Below are positions 55,295 through 62,819 of a stretch of 64,000 nt of DNA, one piece after another. This DNA is from Lentzea guizhouensis (GTDB lineage: Bacteria > Actinomycetota > Actinomycetes > Mycobacteriales > Pseudonocardiaceae): positions 2,232,001 to 2,296,000 of the forward strand of contig NZ_CP016793.1 of assembly GCF_001701025.1 (NCBI RefSeq), in the 5' to 3' direction. The notes under the pieces are model-generated. The model did no database searches and had not been told where the DNA came from. It saw only the letters and a list, made by a program, of their open reading frames with translations. Numbering within the stretch: position 1 is the first letter of the stretch; each line of letters starts with the position of its first letter. The translations under genes and the position numbers were made by a program.

Positions 55295-56943
55295 GCTCCA
55301 TATCTTCCACCCTTAGCGCGTGGAAACGTGAGGAGGTCGCGCACGTTGATCTCGTGGTCCACCCGCACGGCCGAAGCGAGCCTCCGATCGTGCGTGACCA
55401 GCAGCAACGTTCCCTCGTAGGTCTCCAGGGCCTGTTCGAGCTGGTCGATAGCCGGCAAATCCAAGTGGTTGGTCGGTTCGTCGAGGACCAAACAGTTCGT
55501 GCCGCGCGCTTGCAGCAGCGCCAGGCCCGCTCGGGTGCGTTCGCCCGGCGAGAGCTCACGGGCGGGGCGCAGCACGGCGTCGGCGCCGACCCGGAACTTC
55601 GCCAGCAACGTGCGCACCGCGACCTCCTCCAGGCCCGTCGCGGCCGCCACGATCCGCACGACCGGCTCGGCGGAGCTGAACTCCGCCCGCAACTGGTCGA
55701 CCTCGCCGACCACGACTCCCGGCCCGATCGAGCGTTCGCCGGACTCCAGCGGGATGCGGCCGAGCAGCGCGCCCAGCAACGTCGACTTGCCGGTCCCGTT
55801 CGCGCCGGTGATCCGCCACCGCTCCCCCGCGCCGATCGTGAGGTCGACCGGGCCCAGCGACACGTCGCCGCGGCTGACCACGGCCTGGCGCAACGTGAAC
55901 GCGACCGAGCTGCCCCGTCCCGCGCTCGGCAGGGTCAGCCGCAGCTCCCAGGCCTCACGCGGCTCGTCGACCTCCCCCAGCCGCGCCAGCTGACGGTCCA
56001 CAACGGACGCCTTGGCGCCGAGCGACTCCGCGGCGCGCTTGCGCCCGGCTCGGACGTTGCGGCCCGGTTCGTCGTTGAGCGCCTTGGCGTTCGTGGCCTT
56101 CCGCACGCCCTTGCGCGACCACTCCTTTGTCTGCCGCGACCGCTGGGCGAGCGAGTCGCGCTTGGCCGCGTAGGTCTCGTACTCCTCGTGCGCACGGCGG
56201 TCCGCGTTCGCCTTCTCCTCGACGTAGGCGTCCCAGCCGCCACCGAACACCGTGATGCCGTGGGTGAACTCGTCGAGCTCGGCGATCGCGGTCGTGGTGC
56301 GCGCGAGGAACTCCCGGTCGTGGCTGACCAGCACGATTGCGCCGGGGTAGCCGCGCACGTGCGACTCCAGGAGGTCGAGACCGGCCACGTCGAGGTCGTT
56401 CGTCGGCTCGTCGAGCAGCAGCACGCCTGCGCGGGTGAGCAGCACGGCCGCCAGCCGCAGCCGGGCCTGCTGGCCGCCGGAGAGCTGGTCCGGCGCGCGG
56501 CCGTCGAGCAGGTCGGCGGGCAGGCCGAGGCGGTCGCAGACGGCTTCCGCGCGTTCGTCGAAGTCACCGGCACCGATGGCGGTCCAGTGGTCGAGTGCGT
56601 CCGGGTAGTCCTCGCCGCCGCCTTCCGCGAGCGCCTCCGCCGCGCGTTGCAGCCGCGCCTCGGCCGCGCCGACGCCGGTGCGGCGGGCGAGGTGGTCGCG
56701 CAACGACTCCCCGGCGAGGTGGAGGGTCTCCTGCGTCAGATGGGCCACGGTTGCGGTGCTGGAGATCGTTCCGGTCTCCGGGACCAGCTCTCCGGCCAGC
56801 AGCCGCAGCAACGTGGACTTGCCGACGCCGTTCGGCGCGATCAGGCCGACGCGTTCACCAGGCGAAACATCGAGATCTACCTCCGCGATCACGGTCCTCG
56901 GACCGAACGACAGCGAAATATTCCTGGCTGTCAGCACGGACAC
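55291..56943 (-). CDS. ABC-F family ATPase
   Basis: 550 residues, two nucleotide domains and no membrane part. Domain 1: Walker A LIAPNGVGKSTLLRLLAGEL, signature QLSGGQQARLRLAAVLL, Walker B VLLLDEPTNDLD. Interdomain linker about residues 225-320, rich in R/K/E helices (HEEYETYAAKRDSLAQRSRQTKEW). Domain 2: ITGANGTGKSTLLGALLG, LSPGERTRAGLALLQ, LVLDEPTNHLDLP. ABC-F proteins act on the ribosome, some giving antibiotic resistance (ARE), others being translation factors; the subtype is not fixed. GTG 56943 or 56937. Confidence 0.9.
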   Translation of the reverse strand: MSVLTARNISLSFGPRTVIAEVDLDVSPGERVGLIAPNGVGKSTLLRLLAGELVPETGTISSTATVAHLTQETLHLAGESLRDHLARRTGVGAAEARLQRAAEALAEGGGEDYPDALDHWTAIGAGDFDERAEAVCDRLGLPADLLDGRAPDQLSGGQQARLRLAAVLLTRAGVLLLDEPTNDLDVAGLDLLESHVRGYPGAIVLVSHDREFLARTTTAIAELDEFTHGITVFGGGWDAYVEEKANADRRAHEEYETYAAKRDSLAQRSRQTKEWSRKGVRKATNAKALNDEPGRNVRAGRKRAAESLGAKASVVDRQLARLGEVDEPREAWELRLTLPSAGRGSSVAFTLRQAVVSRGDVSLGPVDLTIGAGERWRITGANGTGKSTLLGALLGRIPLESGERSIGPGVVVGEVDQLRAEFSSAEPVVRIVAAATGLEEVAVRTLLAKFRVGADAVLRPARELSPGERTRAGLALLQARGTNCLVLDEPTNHLDLPAIDQLEQALETYEGTLLLVTHDRRLASAVRVDHEINVRDLLTFPRAKGGRYGA

Positions 56944-56998
56944 GCTTTCGACGGTACGTGCCTCCGCAACTGGTTAACTCGTGCTTGTTGCTAGTAAG

Positions 56999-57021
56999 TT
57001 GCAAGTACCAAGCGATTGCAA
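56999..57021 (+). promoter_or_regulatory. Two TTGCAA palindromes upstream of sodA
   Basis: TTGCAA at 56999-57004 and again at 57016-57021, in an A/T-rich patch 14-36 bases before ATG 57035. The second overlaps ATTGCAAT just ahead of the GGGGAGA ribosome site. A possible operator for a metal- or redox-responsive regulator. Confidence 0.35.
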
Positions 57022-57034
57022 TTGGGGAGATATC

Positions 57035-57658
57035 ATGGCCCAGTACGTGCTGCCGGATCTCGACTACGACTACGGCGACCTGGAGCCGGCGATCATCGGC
57101 GAGATCAACGAGCTGCACCACGGCAAGCACCACGCGGCTTACGTCAAGGGCGCGAACGACACGCTGGAGCAGATCGAGGAGGCCCGCGACAAGGAGTCCT
57201 TCGGCTCCATCGTCGGCCTCGAGACGACGCTGGCGTTCCACCTGGCCGGCCACGCGCTGCACCAGGTGTGGTGGAAGAACCTCAGCCCGAACGGTGGCGA
57301 CAAGCCGGTCGGCGAGCTGGCCGCCGCCATCGACGAGCACTTCGGCTCGTTCGACAAGTTCCGCGGCCAGCTGAACGCCGCCGCGTCCTCGATCCAGGGT
57401 TCCGGCTGGGGCGTCCTCGCCTGGGAGCCGATCGGCCAGAAGCTGGTCACGCTGCAGCTCAAGGACCACCACTCGAACCTGTCGATCGCGACCACGCCGC
57501 TGCTCGCGTTCGACATCTGGGAGCACGCGTACTACCTGCAGTACCGCAACCTCAAGGCGGACTACATCAGCGCGCTGTGGAACGTCGTCAACTGGGAGGA
57601 CGTCTCCGCCCGCTTCGAGGCCGCCCGCGCGGGTCAGAACGGCCTGCAGCTCGGCTAG
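57035..57658 (+). CDS. sodA: Superoxide dismutase (Fe/Mn)
   Basis: 207 residues from ATG 57035. [37 protein letters not shown] (first metal His), [21 protein letters not shown] (second His), and [28 protein letters not shown] (Asp and His ligands). Gly-Gly plus the local sequence resemble mycobacterial SodA; the metal cannot be decided. Dismutes superoxide. Monocistronic, with terminator at 57724-57757. Confidence 0.95.
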   Translation: MAQYVLPDLDYDYGDLEPAIIGEINELHHGKHHAAYVKGANDTLEQIEEARDKESFGSIVGLETTLAFHLAGHALHQVWWKNLSPNGGDKPVGELAAAIDEHFGSFDKFRGQLNAAASSIQGSGWGVLAWEPIGQKLVTLQLKDHHSNLSIATTPLLAFDIWEHAYYLQYRNLKADYISALWNVVNWEDVSARFEAARAGQNGLQLG

Positions 57659-57723
57659 TCCCGGCTGGTCCGGCGAAGTCTTCGGCGGTGGATGCTCCGA
57701 CAAGCTCCCGCTGCCGGACACGA

Positions 57724-57757
57724 CGAGGCCCCCGCTCTGCCCAGAGCGGGGGCCTCG
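57724..57757. terminator. GC-rich hairpin terminator after sodA
   Basis: Arms 57724-57739 and 57742-57757 (CGAGGCCCCCGCTCTG and its complement) are perfect over 16 bp; the loop closes with the innermost pair open. It lies between the convergent sodA and fetB. Confidence 0.75.
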
Positions 57758-57802
57758 TCCGTTCCCGAACTGACTGCCGCTCCCACCACGAAGCGACGAG
57801 AC

Positions 57803-57821
57803 TTAGGTTAGCCTAACTTCT
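57803..57821. promoter_or_regulatory. IdeR/DtxR-type iron box at the 3' end of fetB
   Basis: TTAGGTTAGCCTAACTTCT matches 15 of 19 positions of the IdeR/DtxR consensus as I know it (TTAGGTTAGGCTAACCTAA); on the other strand GTTAGGCTAACCTAA matches its last 15 positions exactly. It includes the last codons and TAA stop of fetB and is downstream of sodA, so it is a promoter of neither gene. TAACTT inside it (57814-57819) is a possible -10 for a rightward antisense transcript. Confidence 0.6.
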
Positions 57822-58567
57822 CCTTCTTGGGAAGCCCTGCGCACCAGACCCCTCGCGACCAGCTCGACCACGGTCGCGACGGCGGCCACCTCCACCGCGA
57901 GCAGGGCCAGCAGCACCAGCAGCTGCAACGCACCCGCCTGCCAGACTGGCGCCCCGCCGAGCAGCATCCCGACAAAAGCACCCGGAAGGGTGACCAGCCC
58001 GACCGTCCTGGTCTGGTCGAGCGGCGGCAGCAACGCCTCGGCGGCCGGCTTGCGGACGAGGAACCTCGCCGCCACCGGTTCGACGAACCCCAGCGCCAGC
58101 GCGGCCTCGTACTCGCCGTGGCGGTCCTTGAGCGTGTCGAGCGCCCTGCGGACCGACAGCGTCGTGGTGGTCATGGCGCCACCGATGAGGATCCCGCCGA
58201 TCGGGACCAGCGCGATCCCCTTGATCGGCACGAGCCCCAGCCCGATCAGCAGCCCGAGCGCCGGCACCGTGCCGATCAGCACGGCCACGCCCACCCAGGC
58301 CCCCTGCCAGCCGGTCTCCGTGCGCCTGGCCGCGGTCGCCGTCGCCACGGTCGCCATCACCACCAGGAACGCACCGGTGAGCCCCAGGTGGGCGAGGACG
58401 AACGTGATCACCGCGCTGACGGCGGCGAGCTGCAGCACCGCGCGGACGGCGGCCTTGAGGAACGGGAGGGGCCTGGTGAGATCGGTGGCCCACGCGACTC
58501 CGGCGGCGGCTGCCGTGAAGACGACGCAGACGATCAGCAGCCGGACCCAGTCGGTGGTGATGACCAT
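57803..58567 (-). CDS. FetB/YbbM-family (UPF0014) ABC permease
   Basis: 254 residues, about seven helices. VLQLAAVSAVITFVLAHLGLTGAFLVVMATVATATAARRT and LVPIGGILIGGAMTTTTLSVRRALDTLKDRHGEYEAALALGFVEPVAARFLVRKPAAEALLPPLDQTRTVGLVTLPGAFVGMLLGGA are the UPF0014 signature. E. coli FetAB relieves iron stress and is proposed to export iron. The ATPase partner (FetA) is not adjacent here. The stop codon lies within an iron box. Confidence 0.88.
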   Translation of the reverse strand: MVITTDWVRLLIVCVVFTAAAAGVAWATDLTRPLPFLKAAVRAVLQLAAVSAVITFVLAHLGLTGAFLVVMATVATATAARRTETGWQGAWVGVAVLIGTVPALGLLIGLGLVPIKGIALVPIGGILIGGAMTTTTLSVRRALDTLKDRHGEYEAALALGFVEPVAARFLVRKPAAEALLPPLDQTRTVGLVTLPGAFVGMLLGGAPVWQAGALQLLVLLALLAVEVAAVATVVELVARGLVRRASQEGEVRLT

Positions 58568-58577
58568 GCAGGGGGAT

Positions 58578-59339
58578 TTACCACCGGTCGCGGTGCTCAG
58601 CCACGAATGCCTCGAACGATGTGGCCGGACGCCCTGTGACGTCCTCGACAGTGGTGGTCACGCGGTCCTCCGCGCCGTTCGCGATGCCCTCGTCGAGCGC
58701 GGCGAGCAGGGCGGCGAACTGGGCCGGCACGTGGCTTTCGAGGCGCTCGGCCAGTTCGGCCGCGCTGATCGAGCGGTGCCGGACCTCGACGCCGGTGTGC
58801 TCCGTGATGATCGCGGCAGCTTCGGCGTAGCTGATCGCCCGCGGCCCGGTGATCACGTGCTCGGTGTTGTGCGGCTCCCCGGTGAGCGCTCGTGCTGCCA
58901 CCGCTGCGATGTCGTCGGCGTCCACGAAGGCGACGCGGCCGTCACCCGTGGCCGTGACGATCTCGCCCTGCCTGATGCCCTGTGCGACGGCGTGGTCGCC
59001 CACGAAGTTCTGCATGAACCACGACGGGCGCAGGACCGTCCACTCCGGAAGCTGCTTGACGAGCTGGGCGTTCGGGTCGTGCGGCAGCGCGGACGAGCTG
59101 AGCAGCACGACCCTGCGGTCACCCGACGCGTCGAGGAAGCGCTGGACGTGCGGCGCCGGGTCGATCTCGCCGACGGGCGGGATGAGGTAGACGGCCGTGG
59201 TGCCGTCGAGCGCGGGTTCGTAGGTCTCCGGGCGGTACCAGTCGAACCCAGTGCGGCGCGAGGCGATGCGCGGGTGGTCGAGCCGTTGCGCGACGCGGCT
59301 GCCGGTCGTGCCGGTGCCGCCGATGACGAGGACGGTCAC
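58578..59339 (-). CDS. NmrA-like NAD(P)-binding protein
   Basis: 253 residues from GTG 59339 (overlapping the SnoaL-like stop by GTGA). VTVLVIGGTGTTGSRVAQRLDHP is the GxxGxxG Rossmann motif; LLSSSALPHDPNAQLVKQLPEWTVLRPSWFMQNFVGD and ITGPRAISYAEAAAIITEHTGVEV are typical of NmrA/atypical SDR proteins. It may act as a redox sensor or reductase. Paired with a SnoaL-like protein and a divergent TetR. Confidence 0.87.
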   Translation of the reverse strand: MTVLVIGGTGTTGSRVAQRLDHPRIASRRTGFDWYRPETYEPALDGTTAVYLIPPVGEIDPAPHVQRFLDASGDRRVVLLSSSALPHDPNAQLVKQLPEWTVLRPSWFMQNFVGDHAVAQGIRQGEIVTATGDGRVAFVDADDIAAVAARALTGEPHNTEHVITGPRAISYAEAAAIITEHTGVEVRHRSISAAELAERLESHVPAQFAALLAALDEGIANGAEDRVTTTVEDVTGRPATSFEAFVAEHRDRW

Positions 59340-59710
59340 GCCAGCTCCCCTGCGGCGAGCGGGTTCCAGTAGTCGCGCCACTCGACGATCTGCCCGTCCC
59401 GCGCGGTGATCACCACGATGTACCGGTAGCGGTACGGCTTGCCGGTCGCGACCACCTGGCCCTCGAGGTCGAACTCGGCCACCGTGACGTCCGGGTCGGC
59501 CGTCACGTGCACCTTCCGCCAGGGGATGTCCTGGACGTCGATCATCTTCGGGTAGTCGCGCAGGTAGTCGTGGATCGCTTGGCGGCCGCTGACCTCTTGG
59601 GGCCAGCCTTCGGGCGCGAACGGGAACTCCATCCGCCCGTCCTCGGCCCACAGGCCGGCGAACCCCGCCATGTCCTTCTTGAGCAACAGGTCGAGCGCTT
59701 GGTCGATCAT
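59336..59710 (-). CDS. SnoaL/NTF2-like protein
   Basis: 124 residues. Cone-shaped NTF2 fold pattern: FAGLWAEDGRMEFPFAPEGWPQEVSGRQAIHDYLRDYPKM, DVTVAEFDLEGQVVATGKPYRYRYIVVITARDGQIVEWRDYWNP. Family members are isomerases, cyclases or non-enzymatic pockets. First gene of the NmrA operon. The 85-bp divergent region holds the operator at 59729-59783. Confidence 0.85.
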   Translation of the reverse strand: MIDQALDLLLKKDMAGFAGLWAEDGRMEFPFAPEGWPQEVSGRQAIHDYLRDYPKMIDVQDIPWRKVHVTADPDVTVAEFDLEGQVVATGKPYRYRYIVVITARDGQIVEWRDYWNPLAAGELA

Positions 59711-59728
59711 TCCGGACTCCTCCGGTCA

Positions 59729-59783
59729 GGACGATACGGTTACGTCTCGACGTTAGATTAGACGGGACGGGACCGTATCGTCC
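59729..59783. promoter_or_regulatory. Paired operator half-sites between SnoaL-like gene and tetR
   Basis: GGACGATACGGT at 59729-59740 and ACCGTATCGTCC at 59772-59783, perfect 12-bp inverted repeat with a 31-bp spacer. The spacing leaves room for both divergent promoters between the arms. Probable binding sites of the adjacent TetR regulator. Confidence 0.7.
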
Positions 59784-59795
59784 ACACTGCCTTCC

Positions 59796-60380
59796 GTGAC
59801 CAAACGCGCCCCCACCGGAGCAGCCGTCCTGCAGCCGCACGTCACCGCCGCGATCTCCGAGGCCGTGCTGGACGAGCTGGCCTCGTCCGGCTACGGCCGC
59901 CTGTCGATGGAAGCCGTGGCCAAACGGGCGGGCGTCGGCAAGAGCGCGCTGTACCGGCGCTGGCCGTCCAAGCAGGACATGGTGATCGCCGTGCTGGCAG
60001 AGCTGAGCGTGCCGGCCGCCGAGGTCCCGCAGACGGGTTCGTTGCGCGCCGACCTGCGCGCGATGCTGCAGGCGGTGCACGACTGGCTGACGCACCACCG
60101 GATCGCGGCGATCCTGCCGGACCTGATCGCCGAGGGCGGCCGCAACTCGGCGCTGTCCGATGCGATCGCGATCGGCGTGGGCCAGCCGCGGCGCGACATC
60201 GCGTCGGTGACGCTGACGCGGGCGGTGGAGCGCGGGGAGCTGCCGGCGGACCTCAACGTGGACGTGGCGCTGGACGTGCTGGCGGGGCCGATCTACTGGC
60301 GGCTGGTGGTGCGGCGGGCACCGGTGGACGAGGCGTACCTGGACGAGCTGACGGAGTTCCTGCTGAGGTCGCTGGGCTGA
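59796..60380 (+). CDS. TetR-family regulator
   Basis: 194 residues from GTG 59796. HTH RLSMEAVAKRAGVGKSALYRRWPSKQDMVIAVLAEL; the C-terminal domain is of the TetR_C_16-like type (LAGPIYWRLVVRRAPVDEAYLDELTEFLLRSL). Divergent from the SnoaL/NmrA pair, which it most likely represses. Ligand unknown. Confidence 0.87.
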   Translation: MTKRAPTGAAVLQPHVTAAISEAVLDELASSGYGRLSMEAVAKRAGVGKSALYRRWPSKQDMVIAVLAELSVPAAEVPQTGSLRADLRAMLQAVHDWLTHHRIAAILPDLIAEGGRNSALSDAIAIGVGQPRRDIASVTLTRAVERGELPADLNVDVALDVLAGPIYWRLVVRRAPVDEAYLDELTEFLLRSLG

Positions 60381-60636
60381 GAACCACCCATCGCCGACCA
60401 GCACGAAGTACGCGTCAAGCGGCGCGATGGAGCCGATCTGCTGCTGGTGCGAGCCCGACCACCAACGCCCACCGGCACACCGCCGCGATCACCGCTGCCC
60501 GCGCGATGCGTGCGGTGTTCCTGCACGTCGGGCCTGATGCCGTGGGCGAGTGAGCACTTGGGTCGCCTCAGCTGAACGCCGTACGTCCACTCCGGAGAAC
60601 GACGCCCGTCGGCACCGCCACCCGAAGCTGACCGGG
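60381..60636. other. Gene-free 256 bp
   Basis: Between the tetR stop and the DUF2530 stop. No credible reading frame, no strong hairpin and no repeat seen. It may be a remnant of a lost gene. Confidence 0.5.
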
Positions 60637-60900
60637 CTAGGACTCGTCGAGCCCCTGCTGCGCCCCGCGTGACCCTCGCCTCGCCGCCCGGCGTTGCCAG
60701 TAGAAGACTCCGTACCCGATGATCCCGAGCAGACCGCCGCACAGGGTCGTCCAGAGCAGCAGGCTGTTCGCGCGGTCGACCACGAGCACCACGAGAAAAC
60801 CGAGGAACCACAGCGCCGTTCCCCCGAGCACCACAGGCACGGGGTCGGCCAGCCGGTGCGGCAGCGGCGGCGGGCTGGGGGCGGAGTCGCGTTCGGACAC
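60637..60900 (-). CDS. DUF2530 family small membrane protein
   Basis: 87 residues from GTG 60900. Proline-rich start ([35 protein letters not shown]), two membrane helices and a basic tail (WQRRAARRGSRGAQQGL). The LADPVPVVxxGTxxWF pattern is that of DUF2530. Divergent from the purine permease gene, 16 bases between starts. Unknown function. Confidence 0.82.
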   Translation of the reverse strand: MSERDSAPSPPPLPHRLADPVPVVLGGTALWFLGFLVVLVVDRANSLLLWTTLCGGLLGIIGYGVFYWQRRAARRGSRGAQQGLDES

Positions 60901-60916
60901 GGGGTTAGGAGACCAG

Positions 60917-62350
60917 ATGCTGGACGGGTTCTTCAAGATTTCCGAGCGCGGGTCGACCGTGGCGCGTGAGGTGCGCGGCGGTGTCGTGACCTTCTTCACG
61001 ATGGCTTACATCGTGGTGCTGAACCCGTTGATCATCGGCAGCTTCGCTCCGACGGGGCCGGGGGCGCACCCGGACGTGCTGGGCAACATCCTGCCGGTCG
61101 GGCAGGTGGCGGCGGTGACGGCGCTGGTCGCGGGCGTGATGACCATCCTGTTCGGACTGATCGCGAACTACCCGTTCGCGCTGGCCACCGGGCTCGGCAT
61201 CAACTCGTTCGTGGCCGTGAGCGTCGCGGCGAAGGTCAGCTGGCCGGAGGCGATGGGGCTCATCCTCGTCAACGGCCTGGTCGTGCTGCTGCTCGTGGTC
61301 ACCGGTGTGCGGACCGCGGTGTTCAACGCCGTGCCGAACGAGCTGAAGGCCGCCATCGCGGTGGGCATCGGTCTCTTCATCACGTTCATCGGCCTGGTCG
61401 ACGCCGGGTTCGTGCGCCGGCTGCCGGACGCGGCGAACACGACCGTGCCGGTGGGGCTGGGCATCAACGGCTCGATCGCGAGCTGGCCGACGCTGGTGTT
61501 CGTGGTCGGGCTCGTCGTGACCGGTGTGCTGTTCGCGCGCAAGGTGAAGGGCGCGATCCTGATCGGCATCGTCTCGACGGCGATCTTCGCGATCGTGCTG
61601 GAGGCGGTCGTGAAGGCCGGTCCGTCCGCCGGTGTCAACGCCAAGGGCTGGAACCTCGGCTACCCCGCGCTGCCCGACCAGGTCTTCGGCCTGCCGGACC
61701 TGTCGCTGCTGGGCGAGGTGTCGTTCGGCGCGTGGACGCGGCTGCCGGCGCTGGCCGCGGCGTTGATCGTCTTCACGCTGGTGCTCACCGACTTCTTCGA
61801 CACCGTCGGCACGATGACGGGCCTCGGCAAGGAAGCCGGCCTGATCAAGGAGGACGGCCAGCTGCCGAACGTGAGCAAGGCCCTGTTCGTCGACGGTCTG
61901 GGCGCGGTGGCCGGCGGTGCGGCGTCGAGCTCGTCGAACACCGTGTACATCGAGTCGGCCTCCGGTATCGCCGAGGGGGCGCGCACTGGCCTCGCGAACG
62001 TGGTGACCGGCGTGCTGTTCCTGCTGGCGATGTTCTTCACGCCGCTCTACCAGGTCGTGCCGATCGAGGCGGCCGCACCGGCGTTGGTGATCGTCGGCGC
62101 GCTGATGATGATGCAGATCCGCGAGATCGACTTCAGCGACTTCACGGTGGCGCTGCCCGCGTTCCTCACGATCGTGGTCATGCCGTTCACCTACTCGATC
62201 GCGAACGGCATCGGCGCGGGCTTCGTCAGCTACGTGCTGCTCAAGGCCCTCACCGGCCGGGCCCGCGGTGTCCACCCGCTGATGTGGGTCGTGGCCGCCG
62301 CGTTCGTCGTCTACTTCGCACTCGGCCCGATCCAGGGCCTGCTGGACTGA
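60917..62350 (+). CDS. NCS2/AzgA-like purine permease
   Basis: 477 residues from ATG 60917, TTAGGAGA upstream. Begins LDGFFKISERGSTVAREVRGGVVTFFTMAYIVVLNPLII, with NYPFALATGLGINSFVAV, LTDFFDTVGTMTGLGKEAGL, ASSSSNTVYIESASGIAEGARTGLANVVTG and IEAAAPALVIVGALMMM, the AzgA-subfamily signatures. About 12-14 helices. Imports adenine, guanine or hypoxanthine with protons. Confidence 0.92.
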   Translation: MLDGFFKISERGSTVAREVRGGVVTFFTMAYIVVLNPLIIGSFAPTGPGAHPDVLGNILPVGQVAAVTALVAGVMTILFGLIANYPFALATGLGINSFVAVSVAAKVSWPEAMGLILVNGLVVLLLVVTGVRTAVFNAVPNELKAAIAVGIGLFITFIGLVDAGFVRRLPDAANTTVPVGLGINGSIASWPTLVFVVGLVVTGVLFARKVKGAILIGIVSTAIFAIVLEAVVKAGPSAGVNAKGWNLGYPALPDQVFGLPDLSLLGEVSFGAWTRLPALAAALIVFTLVLTDFFDTVGTMTGLGKEAGLIKEDGQLPNVSKALFVDGLGAVAGGAASSSSNTVYIESASGIAEGARTGLANVVTGVLFLLAMFFTPLYQVVPIEAAAPALVIVGALMMMQIREIDFSDFTVALPAFLTIVVMPFTYSIANGIGAGFVSYVLLKALTGRARGVHPLMWVVAAAFVVYFALGPIQGLLD

Positions 62351-62374
62351 CGTTCGGCGAGAAACTATTTCGTG

Positions 62375-62387
62375 AGTTATGCTAACT
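62375..62387. promoter_or_regulatory. Palindrome overlapping the marR promoter
   Basis: AGTTA-TGC-TAACT, perfect, covers a TATGCT -10-like hexamer (62378-62383) six bases before GTG 62390. It fits an autoregulatory MarR operator on a leaderless promoter. Confidence 0.55.
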
Positions 62388-62389
62388 AC

Positions 62390-62815
62390 GTGGCGAACGA
62401 ACCGCACGGCCTGGCGAGCAGGCTTCGGCTTGCCGTCGTCCGCCTCAACCGCCGGCTGCGAGCCCAGCGCACCAACTCGTCGGTGTCGCTGACCCAGGTG
62501 TCCGCGCTGTCCACACTGCACAAGTGCGGCCCGCTGACGCCGGGCGAGCTCGCCGCCAAGGAAGGCGTGCAACCGCCGTCGATGACGCGGGTCATCGCCG
62601 CGCTGGAGGAGTTCGGCTTCGCCACGCGCAGCCCGCACCCCACCGACGGCCGTCAAGCCATCGTCGAGCTGACCGGCGAAGGCTTGTCGTACCTCGAGGA
62701 CGAGATCACCGCGCGCGAGGCGTGGCTGGACAAGCGGCTGGCGGAGCTCCCCCAGGAGGAACGGGAGCTGCTCTCCAAGGCCGCCGAGATCATCGACAGG
62801 ATGGCGGGGCAGTAA
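62390..62815 (+). CDS. MarR-family regulator
   Basis: 141 residues from GTG 62390, chosen because a -10 lies 6 bases upstream (leaderless); GTG 62372 would add six residues but overlaps the promoter. Winged helix: LTPGELAAKEGVQPPSMTRVIAALEEFGFATRSPHPTDGRQAIVELTGEGLSYLEDE. The downstream MFS gene, four bases away, is probably its target, giving an efflux pump with its own repressor. Confidence 0.88.
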   Translation: MANEPHGLASRLRLAVVRLNRRLRAQRTNSSVSLTQVSALSTLHKCGPLTPGELAAKEGVQPPSMTRVIAALEEFGFATRSPHPTDGRQAIVELTGEGLSYLEDEITAREAWLDKRLAELPQEERELLSKAAEIIDRMAGQ

Positions 62816-62819
62816 GGAC

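Noticed and set aside
58578..60404. A 608-residue minus-strand ORF covering NmrA and the tetR region
   Set aside because: Only the last 253 residues form a protein fold. The upstream part is antisense to the SnoaL-like and tetR genes and Arg/His-rich.
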